In this document: positions 8,399 through 16,558 of the stretch, piece by piece
Layout: the number at the start of each line of letters is the position of its first letter
Position numbering within the stretch: position 1 is the first letter of the stretch
The notes under the pieces: model-generated
Told to the model about the DNA's origin: nothing
Databases searched by the model: none
Seen by the model: the letters and a program-made list of their open reading frames with translations, nothing else
NCBI RefSeq assembly: GCF_003268635.1
Contig: NZ_CP029639.1
Span: 17,501-81,500 of the forward strand
Direction of reading: 5' to 3'
Length of the DNA: 64,000 bases
DNA from: Paenibacillus sp. DCT19
Lineage (GTDB): Bacteria > Bacillota > Bacilli > Paenibacillales > Paenibacillaceae
Translations under genes and position numbers: made by a program

Positions 8399-9370
8399 AT
8401 GTCTTTTCAACAAATTATGGGTCAGCAGGCAGCGAAGCAGATGTTACAGAGTAGCTTAAGGCGTAAGGCGATCAGCCATGCATATTTGTTCAGTGGGCCA
8501 TCGGGCAGCGGGCAATTGCAGACAGCGATTACGTTTGCCAAGGCTATATTCTGTACAGAGCTAGAGGATGATGCCTGCGGTCAATGTTTAGAATGTAGAA
8601 AGGTAGAGCATGGTAATCATCCTGAACTAACTATGCTTGCTCCGGATGGAAATAACATCAAAATTGATCAAATTCGGGATTTACAGCGTATTTTCTCTTA
8701 TCGTTCAGAGGCTGGACATCCTAAAGTGTACATTATAGAGCAAGCTGAAAAGATGACGGTCCAGGCGGCCAATAGTTTGCTGAAGTTTCTAGAAGAGCCT
8801 CAGGTGCCTGCAGTAGGCATTCTGATTACCGATAACGGGCAGGCAATGCTACCAACCATTCGTTCTCGTGCGCAACTCGTTCCATTTAACGCGCTTATTC
8901 CGGAAGAAATGCTGCAAATATTGATTTCGGAAGGACATCCGGCTAATCTAGCTCGTTCTGCAGTCCATTTAGCGTCAGGTTTGGAAGCATGTAGAGAAAT
9001 TCTCCAGCAGAATTGGTTTGCAGAAATTAGAAACGTAATGTTACAATTAGGGAAGGAGTCCCTGGGTAGAGGAAGTACATCTTTGATCTCTGCACAGCAG
9101 AAGCTTTTCAAAACCGGACTCTCAGAACATCTGGATATGCTGCTTAGTCTATTCCACTTATGGTTTAGAGATATGCTTTATATTCAGTACGGTAGGCATG
9201 AACATATCGTTTTTATAGATCAGTTGGACATGCTGTCTCAATTGGCTCGAACCCGCAGTACAGATCAGTGGGTCTCCTATATGGATTCGGCCGCGGCATG
9301 TAGAAAAAAATTGCGTTTCAATGTCAATGGCCAGCTTTGTCTGGAGCAATTTTTGATCGGTTTGGCATAA
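8399..9370 (+). CDS. holB: DNA polymerase III delta' subunit
   Basis: 323 residues. Delta' is a rigid part of the clamp loader that places the DnaN sliding clamp on DNA. The N-terminal AAA+ domain has a degenerate P-loop (GPSGSGQLQT, no Lys) as expected for a subunit that does not hydrolyse ATP. Zinc ligands are at CGQCLEC (~60-66), and NSLLKFLEEP (sensor/SRC region) lies near 130. GAGGAGGAAG precedes the ATG. Position before yaaT and yabA is conserved. Confidence 0.94.
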   Translation: MSFQQIMGQQAAKQMLQSSLRRKAISHAYLFSGPSGSGQLQTAITFAKAIFCTELEDDACGQCLECRKVEHGNHPELTMLAPDGNNIKIDQIRDLQRIFSYRSEAGHPKVYIIEQAEKMTVQAANSLLKFLEEPQVPAVGILITDNGQAMLPTIRSRAQLVPFNALIPEEMLQILISEGHPANLARSAVHLASGLEACREILQQNWFAEIRNVMLQLGKESLGRGSTSLISAQQKLFKTGLSEHLDMLLSLFHLWFRDMLYIQYGRHEHIVFIDQLDMLSQLARTRSTDQWVSYMDSAAACRKKLRFNVNGQLCLEQFLIGLA

Positions 9371-9484
9371 GACTGGGAGAGGGCAGGTTGTTCCAATCAT
9401 ATGCGAACGGTTATAACTTCGGGGGTTCCTTAAGAAGATAGGGCTTCAGACGAAGTGGGATTGGCTTACAAGGGGGTTAATTTT

Positions 9485-10284
9485 TTGTATAGTGTAGTGG
9501 GTGTCCGTTTCAAAAAAGCGGGCAAAATTTATTACTTCGATCCCCTGGACCTTCCCATTGAGAAAGAAAACTGCGTTATCGTGGAGACAGCGCGGGGGTA
9601 GAGTACGGTAAGGTTGTAGTTGGTAAGAAGGAAGTAGGCGAGTCCGATGTGGTATTGCCGCTGAAGAAAGTCATCCGCGTAGCAGGTGAGACAGATGCTC
9701 GTGTGGTAGATGAGAACAAGCGTGCAGCCAAAGAAGCATTCGGTACTTGTTTAAATAAAATCAAAGACCATGGCCTCAAAATGAAGCTGGTCGATGTGGA
9801 ATTTACGTTTGATCGCAATAAAATTATTTTTTATTTTACAGCTGAAGGAAGAGTTGATTTCCGAGAGCTGGTCAAGGATCTAGCCAGCATTTTTCGAACT
9901 CGGATTGAGCTTCGTCAGATTGGCGTTCGAGATGAGGCGAAGATGCTTGGAGGAATCGGACCTTGCGGCCGTGTGTTATGCTGTTCTTCCTGGCTGGGAG
10001 ACTTTGAGCCGGTATCAATCAAGATGGCTAAAGATCAGAGCCTGTCACTGAATCCGACGAAAATTTCCGGGTTGTGCGGAAGACTCATGTGCTGTCTGAA
10101 GTTTGAGCATGATAACTACGAAAGTGTGAGAGAAGAACTTCCGGCTGTAGGCAAATTGGTTGTCACCTCAATGGGTGAAGGAAAAGTTGTCGGAATCAAT
10201 GCCGGTAATCGCACAGTCCATGTTCAACTGTTCGACATCAGTAAAGTCAAAGAACTTCCGCTGGATGACGTCGTTATCAAGTAA
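9485..10284 (+). pseudogene. yaaT: YaaT/RicT (PSP1 domain), frameshifted
   Basis: YaaT (RicT) works with RicA and RicF (YmcA, YlbF) on RNase Y-dependent mRNA processing and on the phosphorelay leading to Spo0A. The PSP1 domain shows MLGGIGPCGRVLCCSSWL and the second Cys cluster CGRLMCCLKFEH, the iron-sulfur ligand region of the family. A TTG at 9485 after AAGGGGG begins the typical YSVVGVRFKKAGK. The frame meets TAG at 9599 after a G5 tract (9594-9598); one more G gives RGVEYGKVVVG and an intact 266-residue protein. Without correction only an internal start would remain, so a base-calling error should be excluded first. Confidence 0.88.
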
Positions 10285-10312
10285 ACCATAAAGGTTGCTT
10301 CGGGGTGGAAAC

Positions 10313-10681
10313 TTGGAAAAGAAAAATCTGTTTACGCACATTCATGAAATGGAAACCCAATTGGGTCAGTTGCACAGTGATTTAGGTGAGTTGAAAATGA
10401 TTGTCAAAGAGCTGCTTGAGGATAATCAGCGGCTTACGATTGAGAATGAGCAGTTGCGTAAACTGCTCAAGCGTGAAGCTCCAGCTGATCTGCCCGCTGC
10501 TTCTGCACTAGCTCCGATTGCAAGACCCGCAGGGCCGGCTACCGGAGAAGATGTTGTAGGTGAAGGGTATGATAACTTAGCTCGGTTGTATCACGAAGGC
10601 TTCCATATCTGCAATGTCTATTATGGACATTTACGTACGGAAGGCGATTGTCTGTTCTGCCTGTCTTTTCTTAATAAATGA
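10313..10681 (+). CDS. yabA: Replication initiation control protein YabA
   Basis: About 122 residues. YabA binds DnaA and DnaN and prevents over-initiation of replication. The N-terminal half is a leucine-zipper coiled coil ([18 protein letters not shown] through LRKLLKRE) that mediates tetramer formation. A Pro/Ala-rich linker leads to the C-terminal zinc domain with H.CN.....H and [10 protein letters not shown]. The TTG at 10313 follows GGGGTGG at 10302-10308 and is preferred over the frame extension to 10295. It lies 28 bases after yaaT and ends at a strong terminator. Confidence 0.93.
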   Translation: MEKKNLFTHIHEMETQLGQLHSDLGELKMIVKELLEDNQRLTIENEQLRKLLKREAPADLPAASALAPIARPAGPATGEDVVGEGYDNLARLYHEGFHICNVYYGHLRTEGDCLFCLSFLNK

Positions 10682-10686
10682 AGTGA

Positions 10687-10716
10687 CCGTAGGGAAGATA
10701 CCCTACGGTTTTTTTT
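10687..10716 (+). terminator. Rho-independent terminator after yabA
   Basis: Perfect 8-bp stem CCGTAGGG/CCCTACGG, 6-nt loop and eight T residues, just after the yabA stop. It ends the tmk-yabA transcription unit. Confidence 0.95.
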
Positions 10717-10783
10717 AAGGTTAAAATATTTTAAGGTTAAAGAATGTAACGAAGCATAGCTTACCGGAGGATGAGTGCATCAT

Positions 10784-11563
10784 ATGACAGAAAATTCAGT
10801 AATGTTACAGGAGTCAGAGCGAATTGATGACTTGCTCTCTCACGATCTAAAGATTATTCAAAGTGACGAAGTGTTTAGCTTTTCCATGGATGCTGTGTTG
10901 TTAGCGAGATTTGCCTCTGTTCCTAAACGTGGTCGGGTGCTTGATCTATGTACAGGTAACGGGGTAGTTCCGATTTTATTAACGACACGCACACAGGCTA
11001 ATTTGGAGGCAATTGAGATTCAGCCACGATTAGCAGATATGGCAAGACGTAGTGTGCAACTCAATGGACTGGGCGAGTCGATCACCATCCATGAAGGGGA
11101 TTTGCGCGAGCTTGTCAAAGTGACTGGACATGCAGCTTACGATGCAATAACGGTTAACCCACCTTACATGCCACTGAATGGCAGTGATCTGAAGATGAAT
11201 ACTCATCAAGCTATGGCACGCCACGAGATCGGATGTACATTGGAAGAAGTGATTCAAGCGTGTAGTAGACTGCTTCGTAATGGCGGAAAAGTGTCGATGG
11301 TTCATCGTCCTCAGCGTATTGCCGAGATCATTTCTCTCATGCGGGAATACAAACTGGAACCCAAACGGATTCGAATGGTTCATCCTCGCTCACATCTAGA
11401 AGCAAATATGGTATTAATAGAAGCTTCTAAGGATGGAAAGCCAGAAGTAAGGATGCTTCCACCACTCATTGTGTACAATGAAGAGGGAACCTACTGTGAA
11501 GAGATTATGGATATCTACTATGGCTCACAAAACAAATCGCACCCCGTGGAAGGAGGGCTATAG
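10784..11563 (+). CDS. yabB: tRNA1(Val) adenine-37 N6-methyltransferase-like protein
   Basis: About 259 residues of the TrmN6/YfiC family of SAM-dependent methyltransferases. Motif I is VLDLCTGNGVVPILL (~50), and the catalytic NPPY motif for exocyclic-amine methylation is VNPPYMPL (~125). In E. coli the homologue makes m6A37 in tRNA1(Val); substrate identity here is inferred. CGGAGGA at 10765-10771 fits the ATG at 10784 better than the GTG at 10775. The stop abuts the rsmI start, so the pair is translated from one message. In B. subtilis yazA lies between the two; it is absent here. Confidence 0.88.
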   Translation: MTENSVMLQESERIDDLLSHDLKIIQSDEVFSFSMDAVLLARFASVPKRGRVLDLCTGNGVVPILLTTRTQANLEAIEIQPRLADMARRSVQLNGLGESITIHEGDLRELVKVTGHAAYDAITVNPPYMPLNGSDLKMNTHQAMARHEIGCTLEEVIQACSRLLRNGGKVSMVHRPQRIAEIISLMREYKLEPKRIRMVHPRSHLEANMVLIEASKDGKPEVRMLPPLIVYNEEGTYCEEIMDIYYGSQNKSHPVEGGL

Positions 11564-12445
11564 ATGACATTGAACGTTCAGAAAAGCTATGTAGATCGAA
11601 CGGAAGGCTCAGGAAATTTATATTTGGTCGGAACCCCAATTGGTAACCTGGACGATATGACCTTCAGAGCGATCAACACATTGAAGGAATGTGACATCAT
11701 CGCGGCCGAGGATACGAGACAGACAAGAAAGCTCTTAACCCATTTTGATATTACACCTTCCATGCTGTTTAGTTACCATGAGCATAATAAGGCCGCAAGC
11801 GGGCCTGAACTGATACGCTATATAATAGAAGGAAAAAATTTGGCACTCGTCAGTGATGCAGGTTTACCGGCTATTTCTGACCCTGGTTCTGACCTAGTAC
11901 AGCTTGCCATTGAAGCTGGAATTCGTGTCATTCCGATCCCAGGACCGAATGCAGCATTGTCTGCTCTGATTGTGTCGGGGCTACCGACAGAACGATTCAC
12001 CTTTGGTGGTTTCCTGCCGCGAGAGAAAAAAGATATGCGAAAAGTGCTGGAGGCTTTTGACGAATCAAACGGCACTTTGTTGTTTTATGAGTCACCTCAC
12101 CGCATTCGTAAAACACTATCCTATTTGGAAGAGATCTTGGGTGATCGTCCTGTAGTTTTGGCTCGAGAATTGACTAAGCGCCATGAGGAGTTTGCAAGAG
12201 GTAGCATCCGAGAATGTATCGAATGGCTCGAAGAGCATCCACCACTTGGAGAGTACTGTCTTCTGGTTGATGGGATCAAGGAGCATGAACGGAAAGCAGA
12301 ACGTGAAGCATGGTGGCAACAGCTTTCATTGGAAGAGCATGTAGCCCATTATGAGTCCGAGGGTCTAGGTCGTAAGGATGCGATGAAGAAAACGGGTACA
12401 GATCGAGGGTTAACGAAAAGAGACGTGTATAACGCTTTATTATAA
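11564..12445 (+). CDS. rsmI: 16S rRNA (cytidine-1402 2'-O)-methyltransferase RsmI
   Basis: 293 residues of the tetrapyrrole-methylase fold family. It adds the 2'-O-methyl group to C1402 in the ribosomal P site. Motifs: LYLVGTPIGNLDDMTFRA (~19-36), EDTRQTRKLL (~49), LVSDAGLPAISDPG (~93) and IPIPGPNAALSALIVSGLP (~117). Its ATG follows the yabB stop directly, with GGAGGG inside the yabB 3' end. Normal length. Confidence 0.95.
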   Translation: MTLNVQKSYVDRTEGSGNLYLVGTPIGNLDDMTFRAINTLKECDIIAAEDTRQTRKLLTHFDITPSMLFSYHEHNKAASGPELIRYIIEGKNLALVSDAGLPAISDPGSDLVQLAIEAGIRVIPIPGPNAALSALIVSGLPTERFTFGGFLPREKKDMRKVLEAFDESNGTLLFYESPHRIRKTLSYLEEILGDRPVVLARELTKRHEEFARGSIRECIEWLEEHPPLGEYCLLVDGIKEHERKAEREAWWQQLSLEEHVAHYESEGLGRKDAMKKTGTDRGLTKRDVYNALL

Positions 12446-12694
12446 ATCCAGCCAAATCTATGTATCGAGTGACATAAAAAAAACCTTAAAGCAACCTTAA
12501 TTGGAAACTTAAAGAAATATTAAAACGGAGATGCGGTGGAAAAAAATTTTATAAATGAATCAATGGTATGAGTTATGAAATTGATTCAGGTATATGGCAT
12601 CAATAGTTAATCTATGTGTTGTCATATTGAATCCACCGCTTACTTCGAATGTGCCTCAAGAGGCAAGACAAGTAGGCTTCTTTGGGTAAATAGA
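12446..12694. other. Intergenic region between convergent rsmI and abrB
   Basis: AT-rich, with three AACCTTAA or ACTTAA-like tracts near 12485-12520 and a short GCCTCAAGAGGC palindrome at 12653-12664 that could take part in termination of rsmI. Nothing coding was seen. Confidence 0.4.
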
Positions 12695-12736
12695 CAAAAA
12701 AAGACCTTCCAGCGGTGGGGTTCACACCGGGAAGGC
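12695..12736 (-). terminator. Rho-independent terminator of abrB
   Basis: Read on the minus strand: CCTTCC-CGGTG pairs with CACCG-GGAAGG (two-base bulge) and is followed by CT and eight consecutive T residues. It lies about 60 bases beyond the abrB stop. Confidence 0.85.
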
Positions 12737-12798
12737 AATCAAGGAATATAAAAAGGTTAGAAATAACAATTGAATAAGTCCATTATACCTGATATTTC

Positions 12799-13053
12799 TT
12801 ATTTTGTCACAGGTGCAGGGATCTCGGAAATACATTCGTTACAAACAATTTTACCTTTGAAGTAAGTTACGTTCTCAGCATTACCACAGAAGATACAAGC
12901 TGGCTCGTATTTTTTCAACATGATGCGCTCACCATCAACATAGATCTCAAGAGCATCCTTTTCACCAATACCCAGCGTACGGCGCAATTCGATTGGAATA
13001 ACTACCCGTCCCAGTTCGTCGACTTTTCTTACAATACCTGTTGATTTCATCAT
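12799..13053 (-). CDS. abrB: Transition state regulator AbrB
   Basis: 84 residues. The N-terminal swapped-hairpin DNA-binding domain (STGIVRKVDELGRVVIPIEL) is almost identical in type to Bacillus AbrB. The C-terminal half has a CxxC pair (CIFC, CNEC) typical of AbrB/Abh for multimer formation. AbrB represses many post-exponential genes during growth and is itself repressed by Spo0A~P. GAGGAG precedes the two adjacent ATGs (13053 and 13050). Its promoter and a Spo0A box are visible upstream (13094-13152). Opposite strand to its neighbours, as in B. subtilis. Confidence 0.96.
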   Translation of the reverse strand: MMKSTGIVRKVDELGRVVIPIELRRTLGIGEKDALEIYVDGERIMLKKYEPACIFCGNAENVTYFKGKIVCNECISEIPAPVTK

Positions 13054-13093
13054 TATAATCAGTGCTCCTCTCAGCTACTTATCATTGTCATTA

Positions 13094-13152
13094 TTCGACA
13101 TTATTTTATGTTTTATGATACCCATCATACCAACGATTCCCAAAACAGTCAA
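13094..13152 (-). promoter_or_regulatory. abrB sigma-A promoter with downstream Spo0A box
   Basis: On the minus strand TTGACT (13152-13147) and TATGAT (13129-13124) are separated by exactly 17 bases. A perfect 0A box, TGTCGAA, lies at 13100-13094, about 17-23 bases after the expected transcription start. In B. subtilis, Spo0A~P represses abrB from boxes downstream of its promoter, so the arrangement is conserved in kind. Confidence 0.75.
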
Positions 13153-13280
13153 CCTTAAAATTAGCTTAAAATTAAGGCTGTTTTTGATAAAATTAAGATG
13201 GGTAAGGGATTAGAAGCTATTTTTCACATTTAAACACGAAAGTGAGCTTTGTCGATTTGGAAAACATTATAACCCCTGTG

Positions 13281-13309
13281 TTCGACAACATTCGACAAAG
13301 TATGTCGAA
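13281..13309. promoter_or_regulatory. Cluster of three perfect Spo0A boxes
   Basis: TTCGACA at 13281-13287 and again at 13291-13297 (10-bp repeat, one helical turn), then the inverted TGTCGAA at 13303-13309. The last two form ATTCGACA-N5-TGTCGAAT. A 6/7 match (TGTCGAT) lies at 13250. The sites are about 70 bases upstream of the HD-domain gene and 130-160 upstream of the abrB promoter, so they may control either. Confidence 0.6.
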
Positions 13310-13374
13310 TCAATGTTGGATTTCGGGGCGGAAACGACAAAACAAAATAAAATAAACTAAAAGGAGTGACAATT

Positions 13375-14652
13375 ATGGAACAGCGTTTAACGGAGGAAAA
13401 GGTATTCAAAGATCCCGTACATAATTATATCCATGTGCAAGACCCGATTATCTGGCAGTTGATTAATACCCCCGAGTTTCAACGCCTACGTCGGATTCGC
13501 CAACTAGGTACATCGTATCTGACTTTTCATGGAGCAGAACACAGCCGCTTTTCTCATTCGCTAGGTGTGTACGAGATTACACGTAAAATTATTTCACAAT
13601 TTGAAAGAAGTCATTATTCGGATTGGCCGAAAGAGGAGAAGATTGTGGCTCTCTGTGCTGCCTTACTACATGATTTGGGACATGGCCCATTCTCTCACTC
13701 CATTGAAGAAGCATTTGATATGAATCATGAAGATTGGACTTGCCGCATCATTATGGGCGATACCGAGGTAGGGGCCATCTTAAGACGGTATGCGCCAGAT
13801 TTTCCAGAGAAGGTTGCATCGGTGATACAAAAAACGTACGAAAAACCTATTGTGGTCAATTTGATTACAAGTCCACTTGATGCTGATCGCATGGATTACT
13901 TACTTCGCGATGCGTATTTCACAGGTGTTAACTATGGTACGATTGACCTTGATCGGATTTTGCGTATGCTCCGTCCCTACCACGGACGAATCGTGGTCAA
14001 GGAGTCGGGTATGCATGCTGTGGAGGATTACTTGATGTCTAGGTACCAGATGTATTGGCAGATCTACTTCCATCCAGTTACCCGCAGTTCTGAGATTATA
14101 TTGCGTCAAATTTTTAAACGAGCTAAAACGCTGGTGAAGCAGGGATTTAATTTCCGTTTCATGATTGATCCTTTGCCCCAGTTGTTTGAAGGTGAACTTG
14201 CTGTTCATGAATATCTGCAACTGGACGAAGCATTGATCCAAACGGCATTCATGCAATGGCGCAAAGAAGACGATGCTGTTCTAAGTGAGCTCTGCGAACG
14301 ATTTATGGATCGCAGATTATATAAGTATGTAGAGGTAGAACAGATCGATGTAGAGACGATTGAAGAGATGCGAGAAGCTTTCGCCAAGGCAGGATTAAAT
14401 CCTGAGTATGATCTAGAAATTGATTTTCCGACCGATCTTCCGTATGATGTGTTTCGTCCGAATGAATCGACGGATAAGCAAATCTTGTTGCTTGATCGGC
14501 AGGACCAGCTGCACGAGCTATCAGAGGTTTCCGATATTGTCCGTTCAATCAGTGGCATTCATCGTGGAAAGCATCATCTATACTACCCACAGAACAAGGT
14601 TGATGCCATTCTTCATGAGTTGCCATCTCATTTGCGCCCCTACTTCTCATGA
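13375..14652 (+). CDS. HD-domain phosphohydrolase (YwfO-like)
   Basis: About 425 residues. HD-superfamily metal site: H.....SRFSHSLGVYE (~50-65), then LLHDLGHGPFSHSIEE (~105-120, the HD pair) and SSPLDADRMDYLLRDA-type D motif (~175-190). Such proteins hydrolyse nucleoside triphosphates or phosphate esters; B. subtilis YwfO is the closest kind I recognise. The natural substrate is uncertain. The ATG at 13375 has AAAAGGAG 8-10 bases upstream; the GTG at 13366 is too close to it. It does not belong to this position in B. subtilis. Spo0A boxes upstream hint at sporulation-linked control. Confidence 0.85.
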   Translation: MEQRLTEEKVFKDPVHNYIHVQDPIIWQLINTPEFQRLRRIRQLGTSYLTFHGAEHSRFSHSLGVYEITRKIISQFERSHYSDWPKEEKIVALCAALLHDLGHGPFSHSIEEAFDMNHEDWTCRIIMGDTEVGAILRRYAPDFPEKVASVIQKTYEKPIVVNLITSPLDADRMDYLLRDAYFTGVNYGTIDLDRILRMLRPYHGRIVVKESGMHAVEDYLMSRYQMYWQIYFHPVTRSSEIILRQIFKRAKTLVKQGFNFRFMIDPLPQLFEGELAVHEYLQLDEALIQTAFMQWRKEDDAVLSELCERFMDRRLYKYVEVEQIDVETIEEMREAFAKAGLNPEYDLEIDFPTDLPYDVFRPNESTDKQILLLDRQDQLHELSEVSDIVRSISGIHRGKHHLYYPQNKVDAILHELPSHLRPYFS

Positions 14653-14748
14653 TTTGGGTGGTGCGGCTTTATGCCAAAGTAGCTATGCTAAAAAGCATTT
14701 CTAACCTGAGATGTTCTCATGATACAGTAATCTGCTTTAATGGAGAGG

Positions 14749-14822
14749 ATATGTAGATCGACATAATTTTGTAATCTTAGGTTTTTTTATAAAATTATAT
14801 TTCCCTAAACAGATCTACATAT
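14749..14822. repeat. 74-bp long-armed inverted repeat in the HD gene-tatD gap
   Basis: ATATGTAGATC (14749-14759) is inverted as GATCTACATAT (14812-14822), and inside it ATAATTTT (14763) pairs with AAAATTAT (14791). The pairing gives a long, AT-rich hairpin. It is not followed by a T tract. The rest of the 370-base gap is AT-rich with poly-A/T runs and no ORF. A MITE-like remnant or a bidirectional regulatory hairpin is possible. Confidence 0.45.
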
Positions 14823-15021
14823 AGAGTATGTTGTCGCTAATTCAATCCACATATTGTAGGTAGTTAGGGTCAAATCGTTTAAAAAAAACCTTTATAAGCC
14901 CATTTTATCTAACTGAAAAATTCACTTTTTTAAAAAAAATTTAATCAGATATGATTGCACGTGCATAAGCGTGAATACACTATTCAATTTATTCTGATTC
15001 GACAGAAAGGGAGAACGAAAC

Positions 15022-15791
15022 ATGATGTTATTCGACACCCATACCCATCTAGATGCGCCCCAATTCGACGAGGATCGTGAAGCTATGATCAAGCGGGCTG
15101 TTGATGCAGGGATTAGCCGCATGATTAATGTCGGTTTTAACCGAGAAACAATTCCATCCACTATGAAATTAGCCGAGACATATGACTTTATTTACGCAGC
15201 TGTTGGGTGGCATCCGGTGGATGCAATCACGATGCAAGAAGGTGACTTGGAATGGATTGCATCTTTATGCAAGCATGAAAAAGTCGTGGCGATTGGCGAG
15301 ATTGGTTTAGATTATCATTGGGATACGTCACCAAAGGATGTACAGCAGCGTGTGCTTCGACAGCAGATTGGACTAGCTCGTGAGTTGAACATGCCCATCG
15401 TCATTCATAATCGGGATGCACATGAGGACATTGTAAAAATTTTGCGAGAAGAAAGGCTGGAGACGTTGGCGGAGTAATGCACTCCTTCTCAGGTAGCTGG
15501 GAAACCGCGAAACTATGTCTTGATCTAGGATTTCACCTCTCATTCGGAGGGCCAATTACGTTCAAAAATGCGAAGCAACCCAAAGAGGTACTGGAGAAGG
15601 TTCCGATGGATCGATTTTTCCTTGAAACAGATGCTCCTTATCTGACTCCACATCCATTTCGTGGTAAACGAAATGAGACAGCGCATGTACGTCTGGTTGC
15701 AGAAGCAGCTGCGGAAATTAAAGGCATTTCGCTAGAGGAAATTGCCGCAATAACCACCAAAAATGCCATGGAACGATTTGGTATTCGTTAA
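15022..15791 (+). pseudogene. tatD: TatD family metal-dependent DNase, frameshifted
   Basis: TIM-barrel hydrolase of the TatD family, with 3'-5' exonuclease activity on DNA or RNA in studied members. The first frame has the metal motif DTHTHLD (residues ~5-11), GWHPVD, the GEIGLDYHWD glutamate and IVIHNRDAHED. The second has VMHSFSGSWETAK, LETDAPYLTPHP and GKRNETAHV. The frames switch near 15452-15454, where one extra A (AAA to AAAA) would give EEKAGDVGGVMHSFSG and a 256-residue protein of normal length. Two adjacent ATGs at 15022/15025 follow AAGGGAG. Otherwise intact, so an error or a recent lesion. Confidence 0.88.
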
Positions 15792-16029
15792 AAAATGGAG
15801 CAAATGGGATGAAAAAGTGAGCTAGACGGAGGTAATTTGCTTTTTGATCCAAATAAATCAAGAATATTACAATATTTTAACCAAATATTTAGAAAAACGT
15901 ACTTGAACAACGCTTTACAACATGCATCGAAACAGGATATCATCTTTTCAGTGAATTGTTGTGCGGAAAATTGGACAGATGTTCGGGGGATGAACAAAGG
16001 GACACTTTCCGATGAACAACATTACTTTC
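15792..16029. other. AT-rich region between tatD and the riboswitch
   Basis: About 240 bases with no credible ORF. The promoter of the riboswitch transcript must lie here; candidate TTG-rich and TATTTT-like boxes occur, but none makes a clean pair. Confidence 0.4.
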
Positions 16030-16292
16030 ATGAATCAATCTCGCTGAGTCTCCGTTATCGGAGAGCGGGGGAACCAATAGGGCTTAAACATCGGTGAATA
16101 TAGCCGGTGCGCATCGTTCGCTGACCCAAAAGCAGCGGAATGATCTGCGAAGCCACTATTTGATTTCTTCTTTGGGTCTCGGGGTGAATTCAAGGGCGTC
16201 CGCCATGAGCGGGTGACCGGAGATAGGGCGGCTCTCTTTCGCCCGAACCCGACAGCTAACCTCGCAAGCGGAAAAAGAGAGGCAACCTCGTG
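16030..16292 (+). promoter_or_regulatory. Cyclic di-AMP riboswitch (ydaO/yuaA class)
   Basis: The conserved cores of the class are present in order: CGCTGAGTCTCCG, GGAGAGCGGGGGAACCAATA, then GGGGTGAAT, a variable arm, GAGCGGGTGACC, AGGGCGGC, CGCCCGAACCCGACAGCTAA and CCTCGCAAGCGG with a final AGAGAGGCAA. The class binds c-di-AMP and usually switches off wall-hydrolase or ion-transport genes at high ligand. The expression platform is the terminator at 16324. The controlled gene is the G5/3D-domain protein at 16559. Confidence 0.95.
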
Positions 16293-16323
16293 CATGAATT
16301 TCCGATATTCAAAATCATTCGGA

Positions 16324-16367
16324 AGCCACGAAAGAGTCCTCTTACACTCTTTCTTTGGCTTTTTTTG
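16324..16367 (+). terminator. Terminator forming the riboswitch expression platform
   Basis: GAAAGAGT/ACTCTTTC (8 bp) extended by AGCCA/TGGCT, then seven T residues, starting 30 bases after the aptamer. It lies between the aptamer and the coding gene, so ligand-dependent termination is the likely mechanism. Confidence 0.9.
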
Positions 16368-16423
16368 TTTTTGAATAAAAGAAATACTGTCATCATACGG
16401 TAAGTATTCAGGAGGATGACATC

Positions 16424-16471
16424 ATGTTGCGAAGATTGATTCATGGTGCAGAACCGGCTAGGTTGGTCTAA
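16424..16471 (+). CDS. Possible 15-codon leader peptide
   Basis: CAGGAGGATGA stands the right distance ahead of ATG at 16424, opening a 15-codon frame (MLRRLIHGAEPARLV) that ends at TAA 16469-16471. It lies between the riboswitch terminator and the yabE-type gene. The ribosome binding site is as good as that of the main gene. It could be a translated leader or a chance match; no protein family is suggested. Confidence 0.3.
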   Translation: MLRRLIHGAEPARLV

Positions 16472-16558
16472 CCCGTGTTCTGTAGAAAATCAGGTATAGT
16501 CGCGTCAAAGACATCATGCATTACTCTAGACGGCGAGGCTATGAAGGAGGACGGAGAA

